The notes below the pieces were generated by a model, which had not been told where the DNA came from, did not search any database, and was given only the letters and a program-made list of their open reading frames with translations. From NCBI RefSeq assembly GCF_005473905.2, contig NZ_CP061336.1, positions 3,278,501-3,342,500 on the forward strand: DNA of 64,000 nt. The letters are read 5' to 3'. This document shows, piece after piece, positions 1 to 10,906 of this stretch. A program made the translations under genes and the position numbers. The stretch is from Ruminiclostridium herbifermentans (GTDB taxonomy: Bacteria > Bacillota > Clostridia > Acetivibrionales > DSM-1351). The first letter of the stretch is position 1; each line of letters begins with the position of its first letter.

Positions 1-234
1 AATATTGAATATAAAAAAGCAGGTATTTCAATCGGCAAAGTATCTATTGTTTCTTCACGAACAGTAGATCAAAGCTTAAAAGCTAAAATAGAAGATTATA
101 TAAATAAAGTTATTGAAAATTCAATATTTAAATTTATTTTCATTGCATTAATTGTAGTGGTTTGCTTTTTAATCCTTCGAAAAATACTCCGAAAAATATC
201 AAGGGCAAGAAACAGAAGAAGGCGACTACGATAA
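1..234 (+). CDS. C-terminal end of a probable D-Ala-D-Ala carboxypeptidase (PBP5/DacF type), partial
   Basis: The reading frame is open from the first base and ends with TAA at 232-234, giving 77 residues of a protein that begins outside the window. It reads IGKVSIVSSRTV near its start, like the beta-rich C-terminal domain of PBP5-type carboxypeptidases. A hydrophobic membrane segment (about residues 42-58) follows, then a very Arg/Lys-rich cytoplasmic tail, a common ending for clostridial carboxypeptidases. Those enzymes trim the terminal D-Ala from peptidoglycan stem peptides outside the membrane. No catalytic motif lies in this fragment, so the family call rests on the tail architecture; another single-pass membrane protein is possible. 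Confidence 0.5.
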   Translation, partial: NIEYKKAGISIGKVSIVSSRTVDQSLKAKIEDYINKVIENSIFKFIFIALIVVVCFLILRKILRKISRARNRRRRLR

Positions 235-486
235 CATTAATTTTATAATCTAAAACTTTAAGCTGGCAATAATTTAATTTAAAATTTTTTACTTCATATA
301 TTGATTTAATCTAAATATACTTATATTATAGTATAGGATTGTACATTAACAAATGCAAACAAATGAAATTTATTTTTTGACTGGTATGTTATTTTAGAAA
401 ATGTTATAGGTTAAGCTTTCTTTTGTATAATATTAGAGCCTTTTTCATCTCTGATAGTATTTGACTTTATTAAAAGGAGTGTAATT

Positions 487-2208
487 ATGAAAACCGAACC
501 GATTTACAAGCAAAGGAAAATTACAGATCTAAAAGATATGATTTCTCAAAGTGTAAATTTATATGGAAATAGAAATGCATTTTACATAAAAGGTAGCAAC
601 GGTGAGTATTATGGCAAAACATATAATGAGTTAAAGGTTGAAATTGACGCACTTGGTACTGCTCTTATCGATCTAGGGCTTAAGGATAAAAAGATTGCCA
701 TATTGTCAGAAAATAGTCAACAATGGTGTACCTCTTATTTGACAATTACTTGCGGTGTTGGTGTCGTTGTCCCTTTAGACAGAGAGTTGCCTTTTAATGA
801 AATTGAAAATCTTATTTCACGTGCAGGGGTCAGCGCAATAATATTCTCCTCTAAGCATGAAAAAGATATGCTGCAGCTAAGGCAAATATCTAATCAAATT
901 GAATACTATATTAATATAGATGCTGAAACTGACAAAGATAATGATTTACTTTCATACTCTAAGCTTATTGAAAAAGGAAAAATATTAGTTCAAAATGGTA
1001 ACAGAACTTATTTAGATGCTGAAATAGATGAAAATGCAATGTGTGCATTAATTTTCACATCAGGAACTACTGATTTGGCAAAAGGAGTAATGCTATCTAG
1101 CAAAAACATTGTTTCTGATATAATGGCAGTTTGTTCAATGTTAACGGTTGATGAAACTGATAGTTCTTTATCTATCCTCCCTCTTCATCACACCTATGAA
1201 TGTACTGCTAATTTTCTTGTTATGATGTACAATGGAGCATGCTTCTCCTTTAACGAAGGGTTAAAACATATTGTTAAAAATCTGCAAGAAGTAAAACCAA
1301 CTGTTTTAATGCTAGTTCCTCTAATACTAGAGAATATGCACAAAAAAATTATTAAGCAAGCTTCAAAAACAAAATTTGGAAAACTTAAGCTTAATGTAGC
1401 TCTTGAAATAAGCAATTTTTTATATTCATTCCTTAAAATTGATATCAGAAAGAAGTTGTTCAAACAGGTACATAATATATTTGGCGGAAGAGTTCGATTA
1501 GTCATATGTGGTGCCGCTGCTGTAAACCCTGATGTTTCAAATGATTTATGCAGTATGGGAGTTAGAATTATTCAAGGGTATGGTTTGACCGAATGTGCGC
1601 CAATTGTTGCTGTAAATAATGATCATGGCTACAGAGATGATTCTGCTGGAAAACCCCTTGCAGGTGTTGAAGTATGGCTTGAAAATGTTGGTGACGATGG
1701 TATCGGAGAAATAGTTGTACGTGGAGACAATGTAATGCTCGGTTATTACGAAAATCCTGTTGCAACTCAAAAGGTACTTAAAAACGGTTGTTTATATACT
1801 GGAGATTTAGGATATATTGATGAAGAAGGATATATTTTTATAACTGGAAGAAAGAAAAACGTTATCGTTACCAAAAACGGAAAAAATATTTTCCCTGAAG
1901 AGGTTGAGGCTTACCTAGCAAAAAGTCCTTATGTGAAAGAGAGTTTAGTATGGGGCCGCATTGACGAAGAATCAGGCGAGACAGAAGTAAATGCCCAGAT
2001 TGTTATTGATATGGAAGAAATTAAGGAAAGACTTAATGTGAGCACTATTTCCATGGATGAAATATACAAGCTTATTCAAGCTGATGTTAAAGAAATAAAT
2101 AAACAAATGCCTTTATATAAGCGCATTAAAAACTTCACTATTCGTGAAGAGGAATTCATAAAAACCACAACAAAGAAAATTAAGCGATATGCTGAAAATA
2201 TGAGTTAA
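487..2208 (+). CDS. AMP-forming acyl-CoA (or acyl-ACP) synthetase
   Basis: This 573-residue protein is a member of the ANL adenylating superfamily, which activates a carboxylic acid with ATP and transfers it to CoA or a carrier thiol. The phosphate-binding loop LIFTSGTTDLAKGVMLS lies at about residues 188-204, the adenine motif GYGLTE at about 363-368, the hinge-side YTGDLGYID at about 437-445, and the C-terminal catalytic lysine region TTKKIKRYAE near 563-572. Length and motifs fit long-chain fatty acid CoA ligases; the substrate cannot be read from sequence. AAAGGAG at 473-479 sets the ATG. The gene is monocistronic and ends at a strong terminator. Confidence 0.88.
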   Translation: MKTEPIYKQRKITDLKDMISQSVNLYGNRNAFYIKGSNGEYYGKTYNELKVEIDALGTALIDLGLKDKKIAILSENSQQWCTSYLTITCGVGVVVPLDRELPFNEIENLISRAGVSAIIFSSKHEKDMLQLRQISNQIEYYINIDAETDKDNDLLSYSKLIEKGKILVQNGNRTYLDAEIDENAMCALIFTSGTTDLAKGVMLSSKNIVSDIMAVCSMLTVDETDSSLSILPLHHTYECTANFLVMMYNGACFSFNEGLKHIVKNLQEVKPTVLMLVPLILENMHKKIIKQASKTKFGKLKLNVALEISNFLYSFLKIDIRKKLFKQVHNIFGGRVRLVICGAAAVNPDVSNDLCSMGVRIIQGYGLTECAPIVAVNNDHGYRDDSAGKPLAGVEVWLENVGDDGIGEIVVRGDNVMLGYYENPVATQKVLKNGCLYTGDLGYIDEEGYIFITGRKKNVIVTKNGKNIFPEEVEAYLAKSPYVKESLVWGRIDEESGETEVNAQIVIDMEEIKERLNVSTISMDEIYKLIQADVKEINKQMPLYKRIKNFTIREEEFIKTTTKKIKRYAENMS

Positions 2209-2224
2209 TACATACAAATAATAT

Positions 2225-2270
2225 AAACCCGTATGCTTGCTGCTTTTTACGGCACAAAACATACGGGTTT
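2225..2270. terminator. Bidirectional terminator between convergent genes
   Basis: An 11-bp perfect stem (2225-2235 with 2260-2270, AAACCCGTATG and its complement) is followed by TTTTGTTTG on the plus strand and by an A/T run on the other side. It lies between the convergent synthetase and ABC-F genes and can serve both. Confidence 0.85.
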
Positions 2271-2299
2271 TGTTTGTATCAGTTTTCGTTTGTATTTTC

Positions 2300-3919
<1,620 letters not shown>

Positions 3920-4083
3920 CTATCTCCATTTCTAAGTATAGATGTCAATATCCTCTATACTTTTTATTTTAATTTGTTAATATTTTATATTAAATCCAAC
4001 CCAATAAATTTTTCAAAGTTATTGCAAAAATTTATCGAGTCCCATTATAAACATGTAATAAATAATTTGTATTATCATAAACA

Positions 4084-4109
4084 AAACCTGCTCAAACAAC
4101 AGCAGGTTT
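4084..4109 (-). terminator. Terminator of the nadD-yqeK-LytR_C-rsfS cluster
   Basis: A perfect 9-bp stem (AAACCTGCT, 4084-4092, with AGCAGGTTT, 4101-4109) around an 8-base loop is followed on the minus strand by TTTTGTTT. It lies 146 bases past the rsfS stop in an otherwise empty 340-base gap between rsfS and the ABC-F gene. Confidence 0.7.
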
Positions 4110-4254
4110 GCTATCTTAAATAATTCTTGTGTAAATATATAATACCTTTTTTGGCAAAACACAAGTAAAGTACAAACAACCTCTATCCTAATTCATAATC
4201 TAAATTCTTAATCTAATCTTGAAACTGAGTTTATGTTTTTCTCACTGATTTCAT

Positions 4255-4596
4255 CTATCTTATACAGGTCATTTCACCGTCAGACCATAACCTTTCAAGA
4301 TTATAGAACTCTCTATCTTCATGATAGAAAACGTGAACTACTACATCCCCATAGTCCAATAAAACCCATCTTGCTGTGTCATAACCCTCTTTATGATATG
4401 GCTCAACGCCCATTTCAGTAAGCTTTTCCTCAATCTCATCTGCAATTGCCTTTATATGTGTGGTAGAAGTACCACTGCAAATCACAAAATAATCAGCAAT
4501 TATTGTGATACTATGGATATCAATAATATTTATATCCTTAGCCTTTTTATCCTGCATTGCTAACATTATTCTGTCAACTAATTTTTTTGAATCCAA
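4255..4596 (-). CDS. rsfS: Ribosomal silencing factor RsfS (Iojap/DUF143 family)
   Basis: RsfS binds ribosomal protein L14 on the 50S subunit and blocks subunit joining when nutrients are scarce. The protein shows the family core DYFVICSGTSTTHIKAIADE and the C-terminal VVVHVF and REFYNLERLW signatures. The open frame reaches back to a TTG at 4656, but that sits just after a good promoter -10 and has no ribosome binding site. I choose the TTG at 4594-4596 because GAGGTG (4603-4608) lies exactly 6 bases upstream and the result, MDSKKLVDRI..., matches the usual RsfS start and length (113 aa). It is last in the nadD cluster but also has its own promoter. Confidence 0.9.
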   Translation of the reverse strand: MDSKKLVDRIMLAMQDKKAKDINIIDIHSITIIADYFVICSGTSTTHIKAIADEIEEKLTEMGVEPYHKEGYDTARWVLLDYGDVVVHVFYHEDREFYNLERLWSDGEMTCIR

Positions 4597-4667
4597 ATTT
4601 TGCACCTCATCTTTTACTGAAAATATTAAATTATAAAGCTTGAATTGCTTATCCAAGAACTCAGTTA

Positions 4668-4696
4668 ATTATACCATCAACCTTTGTAACTTACAA
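4668..4696 (-). promoter_or_regulatory. Promoter for rsfS
   Basis: Minus-strand -35 TTGTAA (4691-4696), a 17-bp spacer and a perfect -10 TATAAT (4668-4673). Transcription would start near 4661, inside the longest possible rsfS frame, which supports the internal TTG start chosen for rsfS. Confidence 0.6.
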
Positions 4697-4761
4697 ATCC
4701 ATATTATATACAAATTTTCTAATATATAATAGAATATTTACGTAAAATATTTAGTTGTATT

Positions 4762-5277
4762 TTATGGATTAAAATCGTTACCTAAAATAATAGTAACATC
4801 AAATCGTGATTCAGGCTGAAGTTCTTCCTTTATAATAGATATTTTTAGAGTATTTCTAATTGTATCTGCTATTACACCTTTTTTTCGTATCAGAATTTGA
4901 GAAGTTCCTCGTGTACCATCAAGAGAAATTCCTGCACTTACTTTATAGCCCTTCGATTCAAGCATTGTCCTAATTTCTTCAGCTAATCCGCTTTTGTCTG
5001 TGCAGTTTATAACCTCTATAACCAGCTTTTCATTGTTAACTGTAGACTGGGCAGGAGTTTTCTCTGCAGGCTCTTTTGAAGCTTCACCTTTGTCTTTTTC
5101 TTTGTCTACTATGATTTTATTATTTGATTGTGACTGAGTATTTTGTTTCTTGACCTCAACTACGGCTTTGTCAAATACTCCTGAATCCTTATAGAAATTA
5201 GCACCTACTATAATTGATGAAAAAAATAGCAAAAAGGTTCCTAATGCATAAAAACCTATTTTTAAAAATTTCCCCAT
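4762..5277 (-). CDS. Membrane-anchored protein with a LytR C-terminal (LytR_C) domain
   Basis: 171 residues: a short cytoplasmic N-terminus, one membrane segment (about residues 7-24), a low-complexity Lys/Glu/Ser/Asn linker (about 38-80), and an extracytoplasmic domain beginning EKLVIEVINCTDKSGLAEEI that matches the LytR_C fold found behind LCP cell-wall ligase domains. No LCP catalytic domain is present, so it is probably an accessory or sensor-like envelope protein. The open frame begins at a TTG at 5289 that overlaps the GGAGGAG ribosome binding site, so the ATG at 5275-5277 (MGKFLKIG) is the real start. It lies between yqeK and rsfS, where related genomes often carry an LCP gene. Confidence 0.8.
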   Translation of the reverse strand: MGKFLKIGFYALGTFLLFFSSIIVGANFYKDSGVFDKAVVEVKKQNTQSQSNNKIIVDKEKDKGEASKEPAEKTPAQSTVNNEKLVIEVINCTDKSGLAEEIRTMLESKGYKVSAGISLDGTRGTSQILIRKKGVIADTIRNTLKISIIKEELQPESRFDVTIILGNDFNP

Positions 5278-5319
5278 TATCTCCTCCAAGTTAGTAAAAA
5301 CAGCACAAATATAATATAA

Positions 5320-5883
5320 CTATCCTTTCAACAATAGCGTGTTTCTTGCTTCAATAGTAAATGGATGGATTAAACCATTTTGCATTATAACAAACTTAAT
5401 AACATTATTAAAAGCACAAATCAACGCTTTATCAATATCTTCATATACAAGACTTCTAACATCGTCAGCACTGCGATGGGTTCTCCCAGGCTCTATATAA
5501 TCTGCCAGATAAACTATTTTATCTATCATATTCATTTTTGAAAAACCTGTAGTATGATACCTTATAGCATTTAATATAATTTCGTTTTCAACACTATATT
5601 TCTCTTTTGCTATTATGGCACCAACCTCGCCATGCATTAAAAACAGCTGATTTTTTTCAATTTCATTTAATTCTATTTTATTGTCATTGCAGTATTTTAA
5701 TATTTCGATATCATTCAATTCTTTTGCACAGTCGTGAAGCAGACCTGCAACTGCAGCAATATCTTTATCCTCACCATAATGTTCTGCCAATTGTATTGCT
5801 GCTTTCATCGTATTAACAGAATGAACATACCTATTGGGTTTTAACGATTCCTTTAGCAATGCATCCATTTCAATTATATTCAT
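5320..5883 (-). CDS. yqeK: HD-domain hydrolase YqeK (symmetrical Ap4A hydrolase)
   Basis: YqeK proteins are HD-superfamily phosphohydrolases that split diadenosine tetraphosphate into two ADP and depend on iron. The ligand set is visible: His21 (YVHSVNT), the HD pair in GLLHDCAKEL (about residues 47-56), His in LMHGEVGA (about 84), His in RYHTTG (about 109) and Asp in VYLADYIEPGR (about 127). Length (187 aa) is normal. AAGGAAAGG precedes the ATG. The gene follows nadD by 37 bases, the usual pairing in Firmicutes, and precedes the LytR_C gene. Confidence 0.92.
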   Translation of the reverse strand: MNIIEMDALLKESLKPNRYVHSVNTMKAAIQLAEHYGEDKDIAAVAGLLHDCAKELNDIEILKYCNDNKIELNEIEKNQLFLMHGEVGAIIAKEKYSVENEIILNAIRYHTTGFSKMNMIDKIVYLADYIEPGRTHRSADDVRSLVYEDIDKALICAFNNVIKFVIMQNGLIHPFTIEARNTLLLKG

Positions 5884-5920
5884 TGGTAACCTTTCCTTTT
5901 TAAACTGTTGTCAGCTTAAT

Positions 5921-6538
5921 TTATCGATATAAATTATTTTCTTTTATATAAGCATCAACACAATCATTCACAAGGTATTTAACCGATTGATTCTTATTAA
6001 CTCTTTCTCTTATAAGAGTAGAGGATATTTCTATAAGTGGTGCTTCAACACTCAGTATATCTGCATCAAATCTATTTCTCATTAACTCTATGCGATCCAA
6101 AAAATCATTGTCTAAGTATCCTGCTCTCATTACTGCAGCAAACTTCGTTAATGTAAAAACTTCTTCAGGGCTTTTCCAAGTCAATAAATCCTTAACTACA
6201 TCTGCGCCAATTATATAGTAAAAGGTTGTCCCTTTAGGATATATTTGATGAAGTTCCTTGAGCGTATCAACTGTGTAAGTGTAGCCATCTCTTTTAATCT
6301 CAATATCAACAGCTTCAAAGTACTCATTCCCCTCAATAGCGCATTTAACCATATTTAGCCTATGAATAGGATCGGTAACAGCATTTATGTCTTTATGTGG
6401 GGGCCTGCCAGTAGGAATAAACAAAACCTTGTCCAAATTTAATTGGCACCTTACCATTTCAGCAATTGCAAGATGCCCTAAATGGATAGGGTCAAAAGTA
6501 CCTCCACATATTCCTATTTTCAAATTTTTATCTATCAT
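5921..6538 (-). CDS. nadD: Nicotinate-nucleotide adenylyltransferase
   Basis: NadD joins nicotinate mononucleotide and ATP into deamido-NAD in NAD synthesis. The 205-residue sequence begins with the nucleotidyltransferase signature GICGGTFDPIHLGHL, carries PTGRPPHK (about residues 42-49) and ends with ISSTLIRERV (about 174-183), which holds the ISSTxxR ATP-binding motif. GAGGA lies 7 bases before the ATG. It is first in the minus-strand cluster nadD-yqeK-LytR_C-rsfS. Confidence 0.96.
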   Translation of the reverse strand: MIDKNLKIGICGGTFDPIHLGHLAIAEMVRCQLNLDKVLFIPTGRPPHKDINAVTDPIHRLNMVKCAIEGNEYFEAVDIEIKRDGYTYTVDTLKELHQIYPKGTTFYYIIGADVVKDLLTWKSPEEVFTLTKFAAVMRAGYLDNDFLDRIELMRNRFDADILSVEAPLIEISSTLIRERVNKNQSVKYLVNDCVDAYIKENNLYR

Positions 6539-6682
6539 TAAGAATTCCTCAAAATCAATATAAATTTAATTACTAGATTTACAACCAATAATATGCTCTG
6601 TTCTTTATTTATTCCAAAAACTAAAGAAATTTACACAATGTAGGATTAAGTACACTATGATCCCCATTGGTGCTGAATGTGA

Positions 6683-6714
6683 AAAGGCAGCTTAAAGCAT
6701 TGATTAAGCCCTTT
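6683..6714 (-). terminator. Possible terminator of the purine operon
   Basis: An 11-bp stem (AAAGG plus GCTTAA against TTAAGC plus CCTTT, with a two-base bulge) lies in the 446-base gap between purD and nadD, about 270 bases past the purD stop. The T-run on the minus strand is short. Nothing else gene-like is seen in this gap apart from the inverted repeat at 6900-6977. Confidence 0.35.
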
Positions 6715-6899
6715 CCCCTTTTCATACAGAAAACATTATAACATAAAAGGCAAAAGCTTTAAACCCTAATTAGCTTTTATAATAACAAGCCAACTATTGT
6801 TGTCCACTTTCGCCCCACATATTAACAAATAACAAATGGTTATTATACCTGATAAATTTTGCCACTGTAAATAAATTTTATTACTTTAACGGTATTCAT

Positions 6900-6977
6900 C
6901 GAGGCAAGCATAAATTAGCGCTAAAAACCATAGCCATACCCATCACTTATAGAAGTATGGCACATTTTCTTGCCTCG
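6900..6977. repeat. Nested inverted repeat just past the purD stop
   Basis: CGAGGCAAG (6900-6908) is perfectly complementary to CTTGCCTCG (6969-6977); inside, GCCATAC (6933-6939) pairs with GTATGGC (6955-6961). No T-run follows on either strand, so it is not a standard terminator. It begins 8 bases after the purD stop codon. Confidence 0.6.
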
Positions 6978-6984
6978 AAATATA

Positions 6985-8244
6985 TTACTTTCTTCCAATA
7001 TCTTTTCTGTAATGCATTCCTTCAAAGCTGATTTTTTCAATACCGGCATATGCTTTATTTATAGCCATATCCATTGTCTTCTCTACCGCTGTAACTCCTA
7101 ATACTCTTCCACCAGCAGTATAGAATTTTCCATCATTATATGAAGTACCAGCATGGAATACAATTGTGCTGCTATCTGCCTGTGCAGCATCAAGACCTTT
7201 TATTTCTAGGCCTGTAGGATATTTCCCGGGATATCCTCCTGATGCAGCTACAACGCAAACAGCTGCATTGTCGTCCCACTCTATATTGATGTCTGCAAGC
7301 TTTTCATCAATAATTGCTTCAAATATTTCTAACAAGTCTGTCTTTAATCTTGGAATAACCACCTGTGTCTCAGGGTCACCAAATCTTGCATTGTATTCCA
7401 GAACCTTTGGACCATCCTTTGTTATCATTAATCCAAAGTATAATACGCCTTTGAACTTACGTCCTTCTTTATTCATTGCCTCAATTGTTGGAACGAAAAT
7501 TTCCTTCATGCAGTAGTCAGCAAGCTTTTCATCATATAATGGACTTGGTGAAAAAGTTCCCATTCCACCTGTGTTTGGCCCTTGGTCATTATCAAATACA
7601 CGCTTATGGTCCTGAGAAGATACCATAGGAACAATAGTTTTGCCATCTGTAAATGCTAAAATAGAAACCTCTGGCCCTTCAATAAATTCTTCAATAACCA
7701 CTTTATTGCCAGCGTTTCCAAATAGCTTATCGTTCATCATCCCATTTACAGCAGCTTTTGCTTCTTCAACTGCTTTTGCGATAATAACACCTTTACCTAA
7801 TGCTAGACCATCTGCTTTGACTACTATTGGAGCACCGCATTCATCAATATAACGAAGGGCATCACTGCAATTTTCAAACACATTGTAGTCAGCTGTTGGT
7901 ATGTTGTATTTTTTCATTAAATTCTTTGCAAAAGCCTTACTTCCTTCGATAATAGCAGCATCCTTTACAGGTCCAAATGCTCTGATTCCAGCTTCATTAA
8001 GCTTGTCAACCATGCCTGCTGCAAGTGGGTCATCAGGTGCTACCACAACTAAATCCATTTTATTTTCTTTTGAGTAATTAACTATTCCATCTATATCAGT
8101 TGCTTTAATATCAACACATGTAGCAAGCTTTGAAATGCCACCGTTTCCAGGGGCACAATTCAATTCGCTAACTTTGGGACTTTGAGATAGTTTCCATACT
8201 AGAGTATGCTCTCTTCCGCCACCACCAACCACTAATACCTTCAT
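6985..8244 (-). CDS. purD: Phosphoribosylamine-glycine ligase (GAR synthetase)
   Basis: PurD catalyses the second step of purine synthesis, joining glycine to phosphoribosylamine with ATP. The 419-residue ATP-grasp enzyme starts MKVLVVGGGGREHTL, has the ATP-grasp glycine loop VVKADGLALGKGVI (about residues 141-154), the substrate segment DHKRVFDNDQGPNTGGMG (about 213-230) and YNARFGDPETQV (about 287-298), all typical. GGAGG precedes the ATG. It is the last gene of the pur operon and is separated from purH by a MITE-like insertion. Confidence 0.97.
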   Translation of the reverse strand: MKVLVVGGGGREHTLVWKLSQSPKVSELNCAPGNGGISKLATCVDIKATDIDGIVNYSKENKMDLVVVAPDDPLAAGMVDKLNEAGIRAFGPVKDAAIIEGSKAFAKNLMKKYNIPTADYNVFENCSDALRYIDECGAPIVVKADGLALGKGVIIAKAVEEAKAAVNGMMNDKLFGNAGNKVVIEEFIEGPEVSILAFTDGKTIVPMVSSQDHKRVFDNDQGPNTGGMGTFSPSPLYDEKLADYCMKEIFVPTIEAMNKEGRKFKGVLYFGLMITKDGPKVLEYNARFGDPETQVVIPRLKTDLLEIFEAIIDEKLADINIEWDDNAAVCVVAASGGYPGKYPTGLEIKGLDAAQADSSTIVFHAGTSYNDGKFYTAGGRVLGVTAVEKTMDMAINKAYAGIEKISFEGMHYRKDIGRK

Positions 8245-8329
8245 ATATAAACCTCCATAATTCGAATTTTGTTTATTAAAAAAGAGTGCTGCTAAACTAA
8301 TACCATATACTATACATTTCAGAATATTT

Positions 8330-8583
8330 TGTATGAATAGTACGTAAGTACAACTTATATCAATGGGAATCTCGGATAAAAGTAATTGCTAAAATTGTAG
8401 GTGAAGCACAAGTATTTTTGCTGGCAAAGCGACAGGACGCCACTTTGAGCAGTAATCCGAGACATGATGCCTTTGTATTCTGCGACGGTAAAATACTTTT
8501 GGTGAACTGTACTATTTCAAGCAATTACTTTAGAAGCAATCCATTGAATTGATATAAGTTAGTACGGAAGTACTATTTATACA
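8330..8583. repeat. MITE-like element with long imperfect terminal inverted repeats
   Basis: Between purH and purD lies a 254-base non-coding element. Its left end (8330-8364, starting TGTATGAATAGTAC) is inversely repeated at its right end (8548-8583, ending GTACTATTTATACA), with blocks CTTATATCAAT shared by both arms. Further in, AAGTAATTGCT on the left (8380-8390) matches AGCAATTACTT on the right (8520-8530), and CTCGGAT pairs with ATCCGAG around the middle. The first 85 bases are collinear with 15767-15850. No transposase is present. Confidence 0.65.
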
Positions 8584-8631
8584 GTAACTCAATTTTGTAT
8601 ATTGGTCTGTTTTGCAACACTTCCATCTATA

Positions 8632-10176
8632 TTAGTGTTTAAAATGTCTCATTCCTGTGAATACCATAGCGATTCCATACTTGTTACATGCATCAATGGA
8701 ATCCTGATCCTTTATTGATCCACCTGGCTGTATAATTGCCTTAATGCCTGCAGCAGCTGCAACTTCAACACAATCTGGGAATGGGAAGAATGCATCTGAA
8801 GCCATAACAGCTCCCACTGATCTCTCTCCTGCATAATCAATAGCTACTTTTGCAGACAATACTCTATTTGTTTGTCCAGGTCCAACACCTAAAGTACTCT
8901 TATTCTTTGCAACAACTATAGCATTTGATTTTGTATGCTTAACAACCTTCATAGCAAATTTCAAATCCTCTAGCTGCTCTTTGGTTGGCTGTGCATTTGT
9001 TACACATTTAACATCCTCTTCATTAAATAGAACATCATCATTTTTCTGAACTAGCAGACCGCCAGCAACCTTTTTCATATCTAGAGTATCGGCTGCAGCC
9101 TTTTCTTCAATTCCTTCAAGTTTTAACAATCTGATGTTTTTCTTTTGTGATAGCACAGCAAATGCCTCATCTGAGAATGAAGGTGCTATAACTATTTCAA
9201 TAAATATTTTGTTTATTTCCTCTGCTGTCTTTTTATCAATTTCTCTATTTGCTGCAATTATTCCACCAAAAATAGAAGTAGGATCTGATTCATAAGCTCT
9301 TATGTAAGCATCATAAATATTGTCTGCACTTCCAACTCCACATGGATTTGTGTGCTTTACAGCAACTACTGTTGGCTCTTCAAACTCCTTAAGAAGCATG
9401 AGTGCTCCATTTGTATCATTTATATTATTAAAGGATAATTCTTTACCATGTAATTGAACTGCACTTGGTAAAAATCCTCTATTAGCTCCAACCTCTTTAT
9501 AGAAAACAGCACTTTGGTGAGGATTTTCTCCATAACGCATATCTTGAACTTTTTCAAAAGTAAGAGAAAGAGTTTCTGGGTAATCTATATCTCCAAGAGT
9601 ATCTCTTAGATATTTTGCTATTAATGTATCGTAATGACTTGTGTGTTCAAATACCTTGTATGCAAGTCTAAACTTAGTTTTTGAACTAACTTCTCCTGTT
9701 TCATCTATTTCAGCAAGTACTTTTTCATAATCAGCAGGGTCAACTATTACTACAACATCTTGATAGTTTTTAGCAGCTGCTCTAATCATTGTTGGTCCGC
9801 CGATATCTATGTTTTCAATTGCTTCTTCCAGTTCTACATCGCCTTTAAGAATTGTCTGCTTGAATGGATAGAGATTAATTACTACCAAATCAATAGTTTC
9901 TACGCCTAAATCTTTTATTTGTTTCATATGCTCTTCATTGCTTCTCATCGCTAATATTCCTGCATGTACCTTTGGGTGTAAAGTTTTTACTCTTCCATCA
10001 AGGCATTCTGGAAATCCTGTAACATCAGATATATTTATTACCTTTAATCCAGCTGCTGACAGAGCCTTTTCTGTTCCACCTGTAGATATTATTTCTACTC
10101 CCTTTGCAGCTAGTGCAGAAGCAAACTCTATTATGCCTGTTTTGTCTGAAACACTTATCAATGCACGCTTAATCAT
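8632..10176 (-). CDS. purH: Bifunctional AICAR formyltransferase / IMP cyclohydrolase
   Basis: PurH performs the last two steps to IMP: formylation of AICAR and ring closure. The 514-residue length is standard. The N-terminal cyclohydrolase part has the MGS-like fold start [21 protein letters not shown] (about residues 31-35) and [16 protein letters not shown] (about 60-75). The C-terminal transformylase part has the KHTNPCG motif (about 263-269) and DAFFPFPD (about 462-469). GGAGGATTA precedes the ATG. It lies downstream of purN in the operon. Confidence 0.97.
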   Translation of the reverse strand: MIKRALISVSDKTGIIEFASALAAKGVEIISTGGTEKALSAAGLKVINISDVTGFPECLDGRVKTLHPKVHAGILAMRSNEEHMKQIKDLGVETIDLVVINLYPFKQTILKGDVELEEAIENIDIGGPTMIRAAAKNYQDVVVIVDPADYEKVLAEIDETGEVSSKTKFRLAYKVFEHTSHYDTLIAKYLRDTLGDIDYPETLSLTFEKVQDMRYGENPHQSAVFYKEVGANRGFLPSAVQLHGKELSFNNINDTNGALMLLKEFEEPTVVAVKHTNPCGVGSADNIYDAYIRAYESDPTSIFGGIIAANREIDKKTAEEINKIFIEIVIAPSFSDEAFAVLSQKKNIRLLKLEGIEEKAAADTLDMKKVAGGLLVQKNDDVLFNEEDVKCVTNAQPTKEQLEDLKFAMKVVKHTKSNAIVVAKNKSTLGVGPGQTNRVLSAKVAIDYAGERSVGAVMASDAFFPFPDCVEVAAAAGIKAIIQPGGSIKDQDSIDACNKYGIAMVFTGMRHFKH

Positions 10177-10282
10177 AATCTAATCCTCCAATTTATAAAA
10201 ATTTGTATATAACAAAATCAAACTAAAAAATATATGTATCACTTAATCTATTTTCAGCTAATGGTTTGATATAAGCTAAAAC

Positions 10283-10906
10283 TTATATTATTTTAACTCT
10301 CTTACCATCAACAACTAATCTGTTTTCAGCATATAGCTTTATGGCTTCTGGTAATATCTCCCACTCAGCCTGCTCCATAACACGTTTTTGAAGTGTTTCA
10401 GGCGTGTCATTATCTTCTACATAAACTGCCTTTTGAAGTATAATTGGTCCAGTATCTGCTTCTAATTCAACAAAATGCACAGTTGCACCTGTCACCTTTA
10501 CACCTGACTCTATAACATGCTGATGTGGAATTATTCCATAGAAACCCTTGCCGCAAAAAGCAGGAATTAGTGACGGATGTACATTTATAACTCTTTTTTC
10601 AAAAAACTTATTGAATCTTTCTCCTAAAATTGAAAGAAATCCAGCCATAACTACCAAATCAACCTTATGCTCAGTAAAATGCTTTATTAGTGCTTCATCA
10701 TACTCATCTATATTGCTGAAAGACTTTCTAGCTATAAATGTATTACTAATGCCATGTTCCTTAGCTCTTTGAAGTGCATACACTCCTTCTTTACTGGATA
10801 CAACAGTAACTATTCTCACATTTTTTATATATCCGCTTTCAATCTTGTCAATTATAGCCTGAAGATTTGAGCCCCCGCCTGATACCAATACACCTATATT
10901 TAACAT
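10283..10906 (-). CDS. purN: Phosphoribosylglycinamide formyltransferase
   Basis: PurN transfers a formyl group from 10-formyl-THF to GAR. The 207-residue protein begins [16 protein letters not shown], the phosphate-binding start, and contains the catalytic segment [16 protein letters not shown] (Asn and His at about residues 106 and 108) and the Asp in [17 protein letters not shown] (about 144). Its ATG overlaps the end of purM (ATGTTAA), so the two are probably translationally coupled. Confidence 0.96.
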   Translation of the reverse strand: MLNIGVLVSGGGSNLQAIIDKIESGYIKNVRIVTVVSSKEGVYALQRAKEHGISNTFIARKSFSNIDEYDEALIKHFTEHKVDLVVMAGFLSILGERFNKFFEKRVINVHPSLIPAFCGKGFYGIIPHQHVIESGVKVTGATVHFVELEADTGPIILQKAVYVEDNDTPETLQKRVMEQAEWEILPEAIKLYAENRLVVDGKRVKII

